From NCBI GenBank assembly GCA_031556065.1, contig JAVBTR010000075.1:1-17929 (forward strand): a stretch of DNA of 17,929 bases, written 5' to 3'. The position numbers and the translations under genes were made by a program. This stretch comes from JAVBTR01 sp031556065 (GTDB lineage: Bacteria > Bacillota > Clostridia > Christensenellales > Aristaeellaceae). Under the pieces are notes generated by a model, which saw only the letters and a list, made by a program, of their open reading frames with translations, searched no databases and was not told where the DNA came from. Below, piece by piece: positions 9,146 to 16,181 of the stretch (positions within the stretch are counted from its first letter, which is position 1; each line of letters starts with the position of its first letter).

Positions 9146-9721
9146 TCACTCCTTGGTAAAAGGGTTAAGTAATTCGCCCTGATAGGCCCCAATGCGGCTG
9201 ATTTCTTGAAAAACCGCCTGGATGCCTTGCTTGGACTTAAACCAGTTATCCCTTGTAATGGGGCTTTGGCAGGGGCAAACAAGGATTTCCGTTTCAGGGA
9301 AGCAGCTTTGGTAGTACATCAGCGCCCGCCTTGCGTGAACGGGATTGCAGCATAGAAGCGCTCTTTCGATCTTCATGCCCAGCCTGTCTGCTGTCTTTTT
9401 TGAATACAGGGCGTTTTCATAGGTAAAGGTGGCCTGATCCTCTTTTAAAACAGCACTTTGTGGCACCTTAAGGCGGATCAGTTCAGCAGCCATGGCAGCC
9501 CATTCCGTTGGGTAATCCCCACAGGTGGTGGCATCCACCTTGCTAAAGCGGCCAGAAGGCAAAAGTACAGGCGCAAAGCCTTCATGGTAAAGCGCTGCAG
9601 CCTTCCGAGCTGGTTCCAGGCTTGGGCCTCCGGGCACAAAAAGAATATTCCCCTTTTGAGGGGAATGTGAAACAAAAACAAACTCGGTAACTGCGCGAAT
9701 GGCTTCTTGGGGAAATCTCAT
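9146..9721 (-). CDS. YdcF family (DUF218) protein
   Basis: A 191-residue protein with the DUF218/YdcF fold: the nucleotide-like first strand ILFVPGGPSLEPARKAAALY, then SGRFS, the acidic TFTYENALYS segment, and LLCCNPVHARRALMYY with FPETEILVCPC. Members bind S-adenosylmethionine in E. coli YdcF or act in envelope polymer metabolism (SanA/ElyC relatives); the true activity is unknown. There is no signal peptide or membrane helix, unlike ElyC-type members, so it is cytosolic. The longest ORF begins with TTG at 9730, one base from AAGGAG; the ATG at 9721 is 10 bases from that site and fits better. It lies 21 bases after cysK and 5 before the flavodiiron gene, within one operon. Confidence 0.88.
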   Translation of the reverse strand: MRFPQEAIRAVTEFVFVSHSPQKGNILFVPGGPSLEPARKAAALYHEGFAPVLLPSGRFSKVDATTCGDYPTEWAAMAAELIRLKVPQSAVLKEDQATFTYENALYSKKTADRLGMKIERALLCCNPVHARRALMYYQSCFPETEILVCPCQSPITRDNWFKSKQGIQAVFQEISRIGAYQGELLNPFTKE

Positions 9722-9742
9722 TTTTCTCAAGCTCCTTGGCCA

Positions 9743-10669
9743 TTATTGGAAAAGCGGGGTGGAGAGGTAACGGTCGCCTGTATCCGGCAGAAGAACCACA
9801 ATGGTTTTGCCTGCATTTTCAGGGCGTTTGCCAAGCTCAATGGCGGCGTGGAGGGCTGCCCCGGCGGAAATACCTACCAGAATTCCTTCTGTTATGCCAA
9901 AGGCCCGACCCTGGGCAAAGGCGTCTTCGTTATCTACAGGGATAATTTCATCGTAAATCGCAGTATCCAGCACGGTGGGCACAAAGCCCGCGCCAATGCC
10001 CTGAATTTTGTGAGAGCCTGGTGCGCCACCAGACAGCACGGGGGAGGACAGGGGTTCTACCGCCACAATCTTAACGGCAGGGTTCTTTGATTTAAGGTAG
10101 CCGCCGACCCCGGTAATGGTGCCGCCGGTACCGACTCCAGCCACGAAAATGTCTACTTGGCCATCAGTGTCTTGGAAAATCTCCGGTCCCGTGGTAGCAA
10201 AGTGGGTTTCAGGGTTGTGGGGGTTATCGAATTGGGCGGGAAGAAAGCTGTTAGGGGTAGCGGCGGCCAGCTCGCTGGCTTTCTCGATGGCGCCTTTCAT
10301 GCCTTTGATGCCTTCTGTTAACACCACATGGGCACCATAGGCTTTAAGAAGATTGCGCCGCTCTATACTCATGGTGTCGGGCATGGTGAGAATCACTTGA
10401 TACCCCCGGGATGCGGCAATAGCGGCCAGGCCAATGCCAGTATTTCCGCTGGTAGGTTCAATGATGGTTGCCCCAGGGGTGAGCAGGCCTTCTTTTTCAG
10501 CCTGGTCGATCATATTTAAAGCGATACGGTCTTTAACGGAACCGGCGGGGTTGAAATATTCCAGTTTGGCCAGAATGCGCGCGCTGACATTCTGTTTTTC
10601 AGTGGTACGGCTCAGTTCAAGTAAGGGGGTATGGCCCACTAGCTCAGAGATACTGTTTTTAACGTTCAT
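9743..10669 (-). CDS. cysK: Cysteine synthase A (O-acetylserine sulfhydrylase)
   Basis: A 308-residue PLP enzyme of fold type II that makes cysteine from O-acetyl-L-serine and sulfide. The PLP lysine is K46 in NPAGSVKDR. The substrate loop EPTSGNTGIGLA, the phosphate-binding GVGTGGTITGVGGYL and the C-terminal GDRYLSTPLF are all canonical, and the length matches the family. The longest ORF starts 7 codons earlier at 10690, but GGAGGGG lies ideally placed before the ATG at 10669, and that start gives the usual N-terminus (MNVKNSISELVGHTPL). It is the first gene after a consensus promoter with an operator-like inverted repeat at the start of transcription, so control by cysteine or sulfur supply is likely. 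Downstream genes follow at short gaps. CysM or cystathionine synthase activity is less likely given the motif fit. Confidence 0.96.
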   Translation of the reverse strand: MNVKNSISELVGHTPLLELSRTTEKQNVSARILAKLEYFNPAGSVKDRIALNMIDQAEKEGLLTPGATIIEPTSGNTGIGLAAIAASRGYQVILTMPDTMSIERRNLLKAYGAHVVLTEGIKGMKGAIEKASELAAATPNSFLPAQFDNPHNPETHFATTGPEIFQDTDGQVDIFVAGVGTGGTITGVGGYLKSKNPAVKIVAVEPLSSPVLSGGAPGSHKIQGIGAGFVPTVLDTAIYDEIIPVDNEDAFAQGRAFGITEGILVGISAGAALHAAIELGKRPENAGKTIVVLLPDTGDRYLSTPLFQ

Positions 10670-10691
10670 TGAAACCCCTCCTTCGATCATA

Positions 10692-10714
10692 AAACCTATT
10701 AATAATATAGGTTT
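10692..10714. promoter_or_regulatory. Operator-like inverted repeat before cysK
   Basis: AAACCTAT at 10692-10699 and ATAGGTTT at 10707-10714 form a perfect inverted repeat with a 7-base AT-only spacer. It covers the predicted start of transcription (about 10714) and the early leader, a classic repressor position. Rrf2-family regulators of cysteine metabolism (CymR type) bind AT-rich palindromes in Firmicutes, so such a factor is a reasonable guess, but the identity is inferred from the neighbouring gene. Confidence 0.65.
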
Positions 10715-10720
10715 AGTAGG

Positions 10721-10749
10721 ATTATATGCGGATCAGCGGGTTTTGTCAA
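10721..10749 (-). promoter_or_regulatory. Consensus sigma-A promoter of the cysK operon
   Basis: On the minus strand TTGACA (10744-10749) and TATAAT (10721-10726) are separated by exactly 17 bases: a perfect housekeeping promoter. It lies about 50 bases before the cysK start. So strong a promoter would need repression, which the inverted repeat just downstream could provide. Confidence 0.9.
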
Positions 10750-10863
10750 CAGAAAAAAGTTGTACTGTTGGCAAAGGCCTGGCATATTTATGAAAAAACA
10801 TGCAAACCAATGATGGTCTATGGAGGGCACAGTGGATACCATTGTAGGTTCCCTTGCCAATAG

Positions 10864-11158
10864 GGACCGTTTACGCCGCCTACGGGGGCATTGGTAACGC
10901 CGTTCTTGGTTTTATCTATAACGGCTACGGACTTTAATGTGTTTACTATTGCATGGGAAATGAAATCCCCTACGGATGGTGCATGGATCGGCAGGCAAAA
11001 CAGAGTGGCCAATATTACTTTGACAGGCTCAAAGACCGGGACTAGTCTAGAATTGAATGCAGGGGGATCGGGTGATTGTTTGCGCGACATTTGATGTGCT
11101 TGAAAGTTCTGCACAAGGGTTTGATTTCTATTTCTCTGACAGTATAATGTTTGCCTAA
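10864..11158 (+). pseudogene. Possible decayed plus-strand gene, C-terminal part
   Basis: One plus frame is open from 10864 to a TGA at 11092-11094 and reads like a beta-rich domain (ITATDFNVFTIAW, RVANITLTGSKTGTSLEL). From about 11075 the neighbouring frame continues smoothly with ATFDVLESSAQGFDFYFSD and stops at TAA 11156-11158, as if one G had been inserted near 11073. No start with a convincing ribosome binding site is in this frame, and upstream it is closed by TAG at 10861. This suggests a frameshifted, truncated remnant of a secreted or phage-like beta protein. The family is not recognised. The opposite strand also has a 123-codon ORF here, without recognisable motifs. Confidence 0.3.
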
Positions 11159-11200
11159 GGGTACAGCCCTTTAAGAGGTCATAGGGCAAATGGTACTAAA

Positions 11201-11235
11201 GCAAAAGCGGCAATTGCAATGCGCAGTTGCCGCTT
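11201..11235 (-). terminator. Rho-independent terminator of the CotH/DUF4956/VTC operon
   Basis: AAGCGGCAA (11205-11213) pairs with TTGCCGCTT (11227-11235); the pairing extends inwards to a stem of 13 pairs including one G-U, with a 5-base loop. On the minus strand it is followed by TTTTGCTTT, giving a strong terminator a few bases after the small ORF stop at 11240. The plus-strand tail (AGTTTTAGG) is weaker, so some bidirectional action is possible. Confidence 0.85.
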
Positions 11236-11239
11236 AGTT

Positions 11240-11365
11240 TTAGGGGTTCTCTTGGATTTTGCTAATTTCGTCCAGCAGGCACATGAAAAGTGCGCCGCCA
11301 TCCATTACGCCTTGCGTGTAAAGAAATTCATAGTCTTCAAGTGAGGGAAAACCCTCGTGTGACAT
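11240..11365 (-). pseudogene. Small DUF6809-like ORF or C-terminal remnant (41 codons)
   Basis: The minus strand encodes 41 residues from ATG 11365 to TAA 11240-11242. The core LEDYEFLYTQGVMDGGALFMCLLDEI resembles the C-terminal helix pair of DUF6809-type small Firmicutes proteins (about 100 residues), with the glycine-rich GxxxGa pattern. It reads as true protein, yet the N-terminal part is missing, there is no Shine-Dalgarno sequence, and the ATG lies within a 10-base-pair hairpin. The same frame runs back without a break to the TGA of the VTC gene at 11390. It is therefore more likely a remnant than an intact gene, though a leaderless or coupled small protein is not excluded. DUF6809 function is unknown. 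Confidence 0.4.
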
Positions 11366-11378
11366 CTGTGTCACACGA
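11343..11378. repeat. Two overlapping inverted repeats after the VTC gene
   Basis: TCGTGTGACA (11355-11364) and TGTCACACGA (11369-11378) form a perfect 10-base-pair hairpin with a 4-base loop, starting 12 bases after the VTC stop. A second repeat, GAGGG (11343-11347) with CCCTC (11352-11356) around AAAA, shares two bases with it, so the two stems compete in RNA. The T-tract after the first stem is short (GGGTTTT on the minus strand), so it is at best a partial terminator; an RNA-stability or protein-binding role is equally possible. Confidence 0.6.
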
Positions 11379-11389
11379 AAGCGTCTATC

Positions 11390-12097
11390 TCATGCCTCTT
11401 TACCTTCATGCCTTCTACATAGTGTATATTTCGATATAGCGCTATTGAGGGCATTAGGGCAATAGGTATTTAAAATATCTCGAATGTACGGCGGCATAAA
11501 CTGGTTGTACTTGATTTCCAAAATAATCTCATTGTTATCCAGTGGCGGAATTGTCGGTACATGGGGATCGAACAAATCTGTGCTAAACATGCCGGAGCGC
11601 AGTTGCTTATCGAAGGTGATGCGCACTTCTTGGGCCGGATGCACATAGGCTTCCCGTACATAATCTACAATGACCACAGGCTTTAAAAACTTGGTACGCA
11701 TTTCCCTGAACATATCCTGCAATAGCCCACTCTTGGAAGATTCAAGCCCAGTAGGATCGCCAGCCATCAGTTGCTCGCACAGAACCTTGGGAATTTCCAG
11801 CGAACGTTTGGAAATCAAGTTTCCGACCTTGGTCTTACACTCTAGGCGAATCTTGGTATCCTTCATGTTGTAGATTCGAATACGGTATTTGTCACGGCTT
11901 TTCACACCGTTGATCTTATCGTACAAGGCGCTGCCGTACACATCATCGAAGTAGAGGGAGCGAATGTGGTATTCATTGTTTTCATCGCCGTTTTCATCCT
12001 TGGCGAGGGTATGATTCAATATCTGCGAAAGCACATTGTATTGCAGTTCATTTATAAAAAACTTTAATTCATGCCGAAGCGGAATAGCGGCAGGCAA
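11390..12097 (-). CDS. VTC-domain polyphosphate polymerase-like protein
   Basis: A 235-residue VTC/CYTH-type tunnel-fold protein. Known motifs appear in order: LRHELKF (basic residues lining the tunnel), IRSLYFDD, KYRIRIYN, LECKTKVGNLISKRS, VDYVREAYV with VRITFDKQLR, and a final ILEIKYNQFMP. In yeast Vtc4 this domain makes polyphosphate from ATP; bacterial homologues next to DUF4956 and CotH are annotated as polyphosphate polymerase-domain proteins but are little tested. The longest ORF begins at GTG 12106, where GAGG abuts the start codon; a TTG at 12097 is 6 bases after GAGGTG and fits better, so it is used here. It has no signal peptide or membrane helix and is probably held at the membrane by the DUF4956 protein, encoded 55 bases upstream. 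Confidence 0.92.
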   Translation of the reverse strand: MPAAIPLRHELKFFINELQYNVLSQILNHTLAKDENGDENNEYHIRSLYFDDVYGSALYDKINGVKSRDKYRIRIYNMKDTKIRLECKTKVGNLISKRSLEIPKVLCEQLMAGDPTGLESSKSGLLQDMFREMRTKFLKPVVIVDYVREAYVHPAQEVRITFDKQLRSGMFSTDLFDPHVPTIPPLDNNEIILEIKYNQFMPPYIRDILNTYCPNALNSAISKYTLCRRHEGKEA

Positions 12098-12152
12098 TGG
12101 GTTCACCTCGCATTACATAGTAACTAAGGGGTTGCATTAAAGCCAAGCGCCT

Positions 12153-12866
12153 TTATGCCCCCGCTTCCGTTTGACAGGCGACCAGCGTGGCATCGTATAC
12201 CCCTTGGATATCTAGCATCCGGGTAACGATCTCATGGGTATTGTCAAGCCTTAACTCGATCGTCATTTCTCCGCCGGAACGGGTAACCGTCTTGGAGCGA
12301 AGTTTATGCACCTTTACGGAACGGTTCAGTTCGTCCATAATATCGTATTCGGCTTCCTGCTCATAATGCACTACCAGAAGGTACGCATCGGGGTTCTTAA
12401 ACTTAATAAAGGTCAGCAAGAACAGCACAATGGCAATACCAATCACTGTTACGATGGCGATTAAATATAGTTCGGCCCCCAGCAAAATGCCCATGGTCAG
12501 CGCCCAGAACATGTACGCCGTATCCATAGGATCCTTCACCGCTGTTCTGAAACGCACAATGGAAAGGGCACCTACCATACCCATGGAAAGGGCGATATCG
12601 CTTTTAATACACATGACCACCGGGGTGGTAATCAGCGTGAGCATCACAAGGGTAAGGGAGAAGGAAGGGCTGTACAGAACCCCCCGGTAGGTTTTGCGGT
12701 ATACAATGGAGATAATCAAACCGACCAAGAACCCCATGGCCAAAGCGATGGTCACCTTAAGAGGGGTCAGGGTGGCGAATTGCTCTGCAAAGTAAGCGGA
12801 AAGGCTTGCTTGCTGCTTCACGATTTGGCTGGTGGAAAGGGATTCTGCCAGAGCGGATACGATCAT
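12153..12866 (-). CDS. DUF4956 membrane protein
   Basis: A 237-residue integral membrane protein with the DUF4956 pattern. Hydrophobic segments lie at about 35-57, 68-84, 90-103 and 117-152 (one or two helices). The conserved SMGMVGALSIVRFRTAVKDPMDTAYMFWA sits between the third and fourth. The C-terminal 80 residues are soluble and end with a ferredoxin-like alpha/beta pattern (MTIELRLDNTHEIVTRMLDIQGVYDATLV). The family is found almost always beside VTC-domain genes and is presumed to be the membrane partner of that enzyme, by analogy with the transmembrane part of eukaryotic VTC complexes; this is inference. It starts with an excellent AAGGAGG, 7 bases before ATG, and has its own promoter in the 61-base gap after the CotH gene. 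Confidence 0.92.
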   Translation of the reverse strand: MIVSALAESLSTSQIVKQQASLSAYFAEQFATLTPLKVTIALAMGFLVGLIISIVYRKTYRGVLYSPSFSLTLVMLTLITTPVVMCIKSDIALSMGMVGALSIVRFRTAVKDPMDTAYMFWALTMGILLGAELYLIAIVTVIGIAIVLFLLTFIKFKNPDAYLLVVHYEQEAEYDIMDELNRSVKVHKLRSKTVTRSGGEMTIELRLDNTHEIVTRMLDIQGVYDATLVACQTEAGA

Positions 12867-12896
12867 AAAAGGGCCTCCTTGGTGTTAATCTTATTT

Positions 12897-12924
12897 ATTA
12901 TACAATAAACTATGAAAAGTGCAA
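12897..12924 (-). promoter_or_regulatory. Promoter for the DUF4956-VTC pair
   Basis: On the minus strand TTGCAC (12919-12924) and TATAAT (12897-12902) are 16 bases apart, giving 5 of 6 and 6 of 6 -35/-10 matches less one position. It lies between the CotH stop (12928) and the DUF4956 start (12866), so the membrane/polymerase pair can be expressed without the CotH gene. Confidence 0.7.
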
Positions 12925-12927
12925 TCG

Positions 12928-15900
12928 TTAAGTCACGCCTGGCGGCAGCAACGGCTTTTCACCGAAATAGTGCAGCATTTGGTCATCAGTGAGCTTAAAC
13001 TGCTTCTGGACCATGTCGTAGAAGCGGGGGGGACGATAGCGTATGGTTTCTTCTCTAAGCCTGCGCACACGCTCTTTCCAATAACGAAGAGCCCCTTCGG
13101 GGGTGTTGGGCGCTTCCGCAATAATCGCCTTATCGGTGTATTCTGCCCAGCGCGAATAGTGAAGGGAAAGCTCCGGTTCGATCAGGGCTGTCATTTCATC
13201 CAGCTTGGCGATCATGTGATCGGTGGTGAAAATCTGGAAGATTTCTCCGAGCCTGGTCAGGAACTGGTCCCGAATACCGTCGTTTTCAAGGAGCTTGACC
13301 CAGATGGTGTTGTTCACATTATCTTGGCCGGCACCCTTGGCCTTAAGATAAGAGTAGGGGCTATCGAAGGTGGATTTGAACAGGCCGTAGTCCATATCAT
13401 ACAAAAGCCACTTGAATTTCTGGCCCTCGCCTTTAAGCTTGTAGATTTGCATGTTACCAATATCTGAATTGCCAAAGAACATCTGAATGGCCAGATAGTC
13501 AAGGCAGTTTTCCACATCGATCCGGTCTGTCAAGTATTTCAAATCTTCTTCGTTGGTAGCGGTATTAAGGGTTTTGGCTTTTTTGATCAGATCGTTGTAT
13601 TCCTTGGCACTGCCGTATTCCGCCCGGCCGGAACCCTTAATAATATCCATATTATCCGCTTCGGACAAGGGCAGACCCTCATGCTGGGCCACAAAATAGC
13701 GGTCCTTGCGTTCGCGCATGTTGTAATGGCCCCAGTAAATGCCGTTGATATACACGGCCACCGGGTCCCATGCTTGGTGAATAACCGAGGTGTTCAGTTC
13801 ATCTACCAATTGGGATTGGAGCCCATCAATCACACGGGTCCAGATGCCATCGTTGCCGCCCATACGAAGAACGAAGGATTTGTACTGGGTGAACTCCCGG
13901 TCCGCAAACAGGGATGCATCGATATACTTGGCGCCATATAAGGACTTGGCACGGAATTTCAGAGATTTTTGCGGAATATCTAAGCTGTTGGCGCCGGAAA
14001 GGGATACCTCCAGCCCCTGGTGGATAATCACTTCGTTATCAAGAGAGTAGTATTCCACATAGCATTCACGGGGGTTTTTGCCGTACTGGCGGTAAATGGC
14101 GTTTTTGAAGGGAATGCCATTGGATTTGTCGATGTTGGGACCGGCTACAAACATACCTGTCTGCTCGTTGTACAGTTCGTCCGGGTCGATGGTGATTTCC
14201 ACAATGGGCAGGGTATGGTAGGTATTAATAAAGTAGGTTTGGGTCACCACGTCCGAGGGCTGGTAATTTTCTTTGAAGGCCCTGGCCCGTAAAACACCCG
14301 TGTGGGTAAAGGTGATGGTTTCGCCTTCGTAGCGGGTATGGCTCGTGGTGGGAATAGAGCCATCGGTTGTATAGTAGACCACGGTACCGAAAGGCACGGT
14401 AATGGTGGTGTTCACTGTATCGTAGTAAAGGCCGCCGCGGGTGGAAATGGCCGGTGTATCAGCATATCCGTAAAAGCCCGTGCCGTTAGGGGCACCGGGG
14501 GTAGGCGCGTCGTAATAGAAAAAGCCGTTAAGGCCCAGGGTGCGGCCATAAGAAATATTGGTGGGGATCAGGGGCAGATCGATCTTATCCAGCACCAGGC
14601 CTACCGGGGTGGAAAAGCAGATGGTTTCTCCGCCAGCCCGCAGCAGCTTAAAATTGGTGTGGTATTGGCCGTCCTTGGTCTTTTCCGGCTTGCCGTCCAG
14701 GTACACTGTTAAATAGCTGTTAGCATAAATGGCAGCCCCCGCAGGAAACTGCCATTTACGGGCTCTGGTTATGTCATCTGATAAACCGTAGCCTTCAAGA
14801 TACACTGTTTGGTTAGTTGGGTTATACAATTCCACCCAGTCGGTGGTATCCTGGCCTTGGTTGATAATGATTTTATTGTTGGACGCCATGACTTCCGTTA
14901 TGTAAACCCCAGTGGGGTTTTGTGCCCTGAGCTGCTGATCTGAAATGGCAGCTCCCGCGGCGTTGTTGGCAAGGCCCGGCGTGGCAATGTTGAACACCTG
15001 CCACTGATCCTGCTCGCTACGGCCATAGGTTTTATCCGCAGGCAAATTATCGATGGCGATACGGTCGATCAGGCGGCCATGGGAATCGCTTAGCAGCACG
15101 ACGTCACGTTCGGCACTGATTTTGAAATTGGTGTGTGCAATGCCCTTTTCGTTAGGGCCCCGGTCTTTGCCAGAGCAGAACACCACATAGTAGCCTCGGG
15201 CGGGAATCACCGCGTCGTCGGGGAATTTCCATTTAAGGGGTTTGCTTTCCTTGTTGCTTAAGAACACATTTTTTAGAGCAAAAGGTTCATCGGAACGGTT
15301 GTAGATTTCCACCCAGTCGCTGGTGTCGCCGTCTTCATCCAGCAATAAGTTGGATTTGGCGTCGGCCATGACTTCATTAATCACGATAACCCCGTCGCTG
15401 ATGCGGCTTTCGTTGCGGTAGGCCAAGAAGCCTGCCTCGGTATTTTCAAAGCCTGGGCTGTAATATTCGGTTAGCTGGAAGGTGCCGTCCTCCATAAGGG
15501 AGTAGGAGGCGTTGGCGTTCATAATGGGAGTGGTAACCTGGTCGATGACGTAGGCGTTAGGGTCGAACAGGTAAATGGTTTCGCCAATGGAGGAAATTTT
15601 AAATTTGGCGTGAAAGGGCTTGGTAATATCCACCTGATTGGTATCCGAAGCGAAAACCACTACCCGTCCATTGGGTGCCAAGGAAATAGCGGGAAAGATA
15701 AAACGGATGCTGTTGCCATCATCGGATAAGCCCACATTGTGCAGATCGATGGCCTTATCGGAGCTGTTCCAGAGTTCCACATAATCGCTGAACTCGCCCT
15801 TATCATCCGGTACAGCGGAACGGTTGGCGGCCATGATTTCACTGATCACAAGCCCTGAATACACTTCGGAAACCGTAGCGGAAACCACCTTGCCGTCGTC

Positions 15901-16083
15901 TGTTCCCACGGTGGCCACAGCCCGCTGGGTAGGCTCCTTCGGAAAAATAACAACCAACAGCGCCAACAATGCTGCGAATAAGATCAGAGTTGGCGTAACG
16001 CTGCGTTTTTTAAATTTCCGCTGCCTTGGCCGCTGGGATTGTGCTTGGCGGCGGTTTTTATCTGTACGGGAGGTTGAATGCAT
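12928..16083 (-). CDS. CotH-family atypical kinase with three lamin-tail domains, membrane-anchored
   Basis: A 1051-residue extracytoplasmic protein. A basic N-terminus (about 1-30) is followed by one transmembrane anchor at about 31-49. Three lamin-tail (LTD) beta domains follow at about 75-185, 235-345 and 390-500, each with the repeat core SDYVELWN, SDWVEIYN or TDWVELYN. A chitobiase-C-like Ig domain is at about 545-620 (VYYTTDGSIPTTS). The CotH kinase domain runs about 630-1000. Its catalytic features are visible: HYNMRERKDRYFV and YDMDYGLFKS with D896 and D898, the metal-binding acidic residues of the family. Bacillus CotH phosphorylates spore coat proteins; here the LTD modules suggest a cell-surface role instead. 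The start has GAAAGGTGG 6 bases before ATG and an extended -10 promoter. It is encoded just upstream of DUF4956 and VTC, a grouping common in Clostridia. The protein substrate is unknown. Confidence 0.92.
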   Translation of the reverse strand: MHSTSRTDKNRRQAQSQRPRQRKFKKRSVTPTLILFAALLALLVVIFPKEPTQRAVATVGTDDGKVVSATVSEVYSGLVISEIMAANRSAVPDDKGEFSDYVELWNSSDKAIDLHNVGLSDDGNSIRFIFPAISLAPNGRVVVFASDTNQVDITKPFHAKFKISSIGETIYLFDPNAYVIDQVTTPIMNANASYSLMEDGTFQLTEYYSPGFENTEAGFLAYRNESRISDGVIVINEVMADAKSNLLLDEDGDTSDWVEIYNRSDEPFALKNVFLSNKESKPLKWKFPDDAVIPARGYYVVFCSGKDRGPNEKGIAHTNFKISAERDVVLLSDSHGRLIDRIAIDNLPADKTYGRSEQDQWQVFNIATPGLANNAAGAAISDQQLRAQNPTGVYITEVMASNNKIIINQGQDTTDWVELYNPTNQTVYLEGYGLSDDITRARKWQFPAGAAIYANSYLTVYLDGKPEKTKDGQYHTNFKLLRAGGETICFSTPVGLVLDKIDLPLIPTNISYGRTLGLNGFFYYDAPTPGAPNGTGFYGYADTPAISTRGGLYYDTVNTTITVPFGTVVYYTTDGSIPTTSHTRYEGETITFTHTGVLRARAFKENYQPSDVVTQTYFINTYHTLPIVEITIDPDELYNEQTGMFVAGPNIDKSNGIPFKNAIYRQYGKNPRECYVEYYSLDNEVIIHQGLEVSLSGANSLDIPQKSLKFRAKSLYGAKYIDASLFADREFTQYKSFVLRMGGNDGIWTRVIDGLQSQLVDELNTSVIHQAWDPVAVYINGIYWGHYNMRERKDRYFVAQHEGLPLSEADNMDIIKGSGRAEYGSAKEYNDLIKKAKTLNTATNEEDLKYLTDRIDVENCLDYLAIQMFFGNSDIGNMQIYKLKGEGQKFKWLLYDMDYGLFKSTFDSPYSYLKAKGAGQDNVNNTIWVKLLENDGIRDQFLTRLGEIFQIFTTDHMIAKLDEMTALIEPELSLHYSRWAEYTDKAIIAEAPNTPEGALRYWKERVRRLREETIRYRPPRFYDMVQKQFKLTDDQMLHYFGEKPLLPPGVT

Positions 16084-16122
16084 AGTGAACCACCTTTCTA
16101 AAAGTGAAGGCTATCAAACATC

Positions 16123-16131
16123 ATTATAACA
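16123..16131 (-). promoter_or_regulatory. Extended -10 promoter before the CotH gene
   Basis: TGTTATAAT on the minus strand is a perfect extended -10 element (TGn before TATAAT), about 40 bases before the CotH start. No good -35 sits at 17 bases, which is typical when a TG extension is present. The 98-base gap to the caspase-like gene contains no clear terminator, so readthrough from that gene is possible too. Confidence 0.55.
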
Positions 16132-16181
16132 TATAATTCGCCTATTAGAAACATCAAAATATGTAAACACTTTTTGAATTC

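Noticed and set aside
9141..9149. GTG start for the flavodiiron gene giving a 4-base overlap with the YdcF-like gene
   Set aside because: The Shine-Dalgarno sequence touches that codon; the ATG at 9140 has proper spacing.
10818..11189. Minus-strand ORF of 123 codons in the gap between the VTC and cysK blocks
   Set aside because: No Shine-Dalgarno sequence, no recognised motif, proline/asparagine-rich composition, and the plus strand gives a more protein-like reading across the same bases.
12919..13467. Plus-strand ORF of 182 codons opposite the CotH kinase domain
   Set aside because: Mirror of a clear CotH coding region including the YDMDYG motif; no start signal.
14880..15840. Repeated DNA in the CotH gene
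   Set aside because: The similarity is between three diverged lamin-tail protein domains, not recent DNA repeats.
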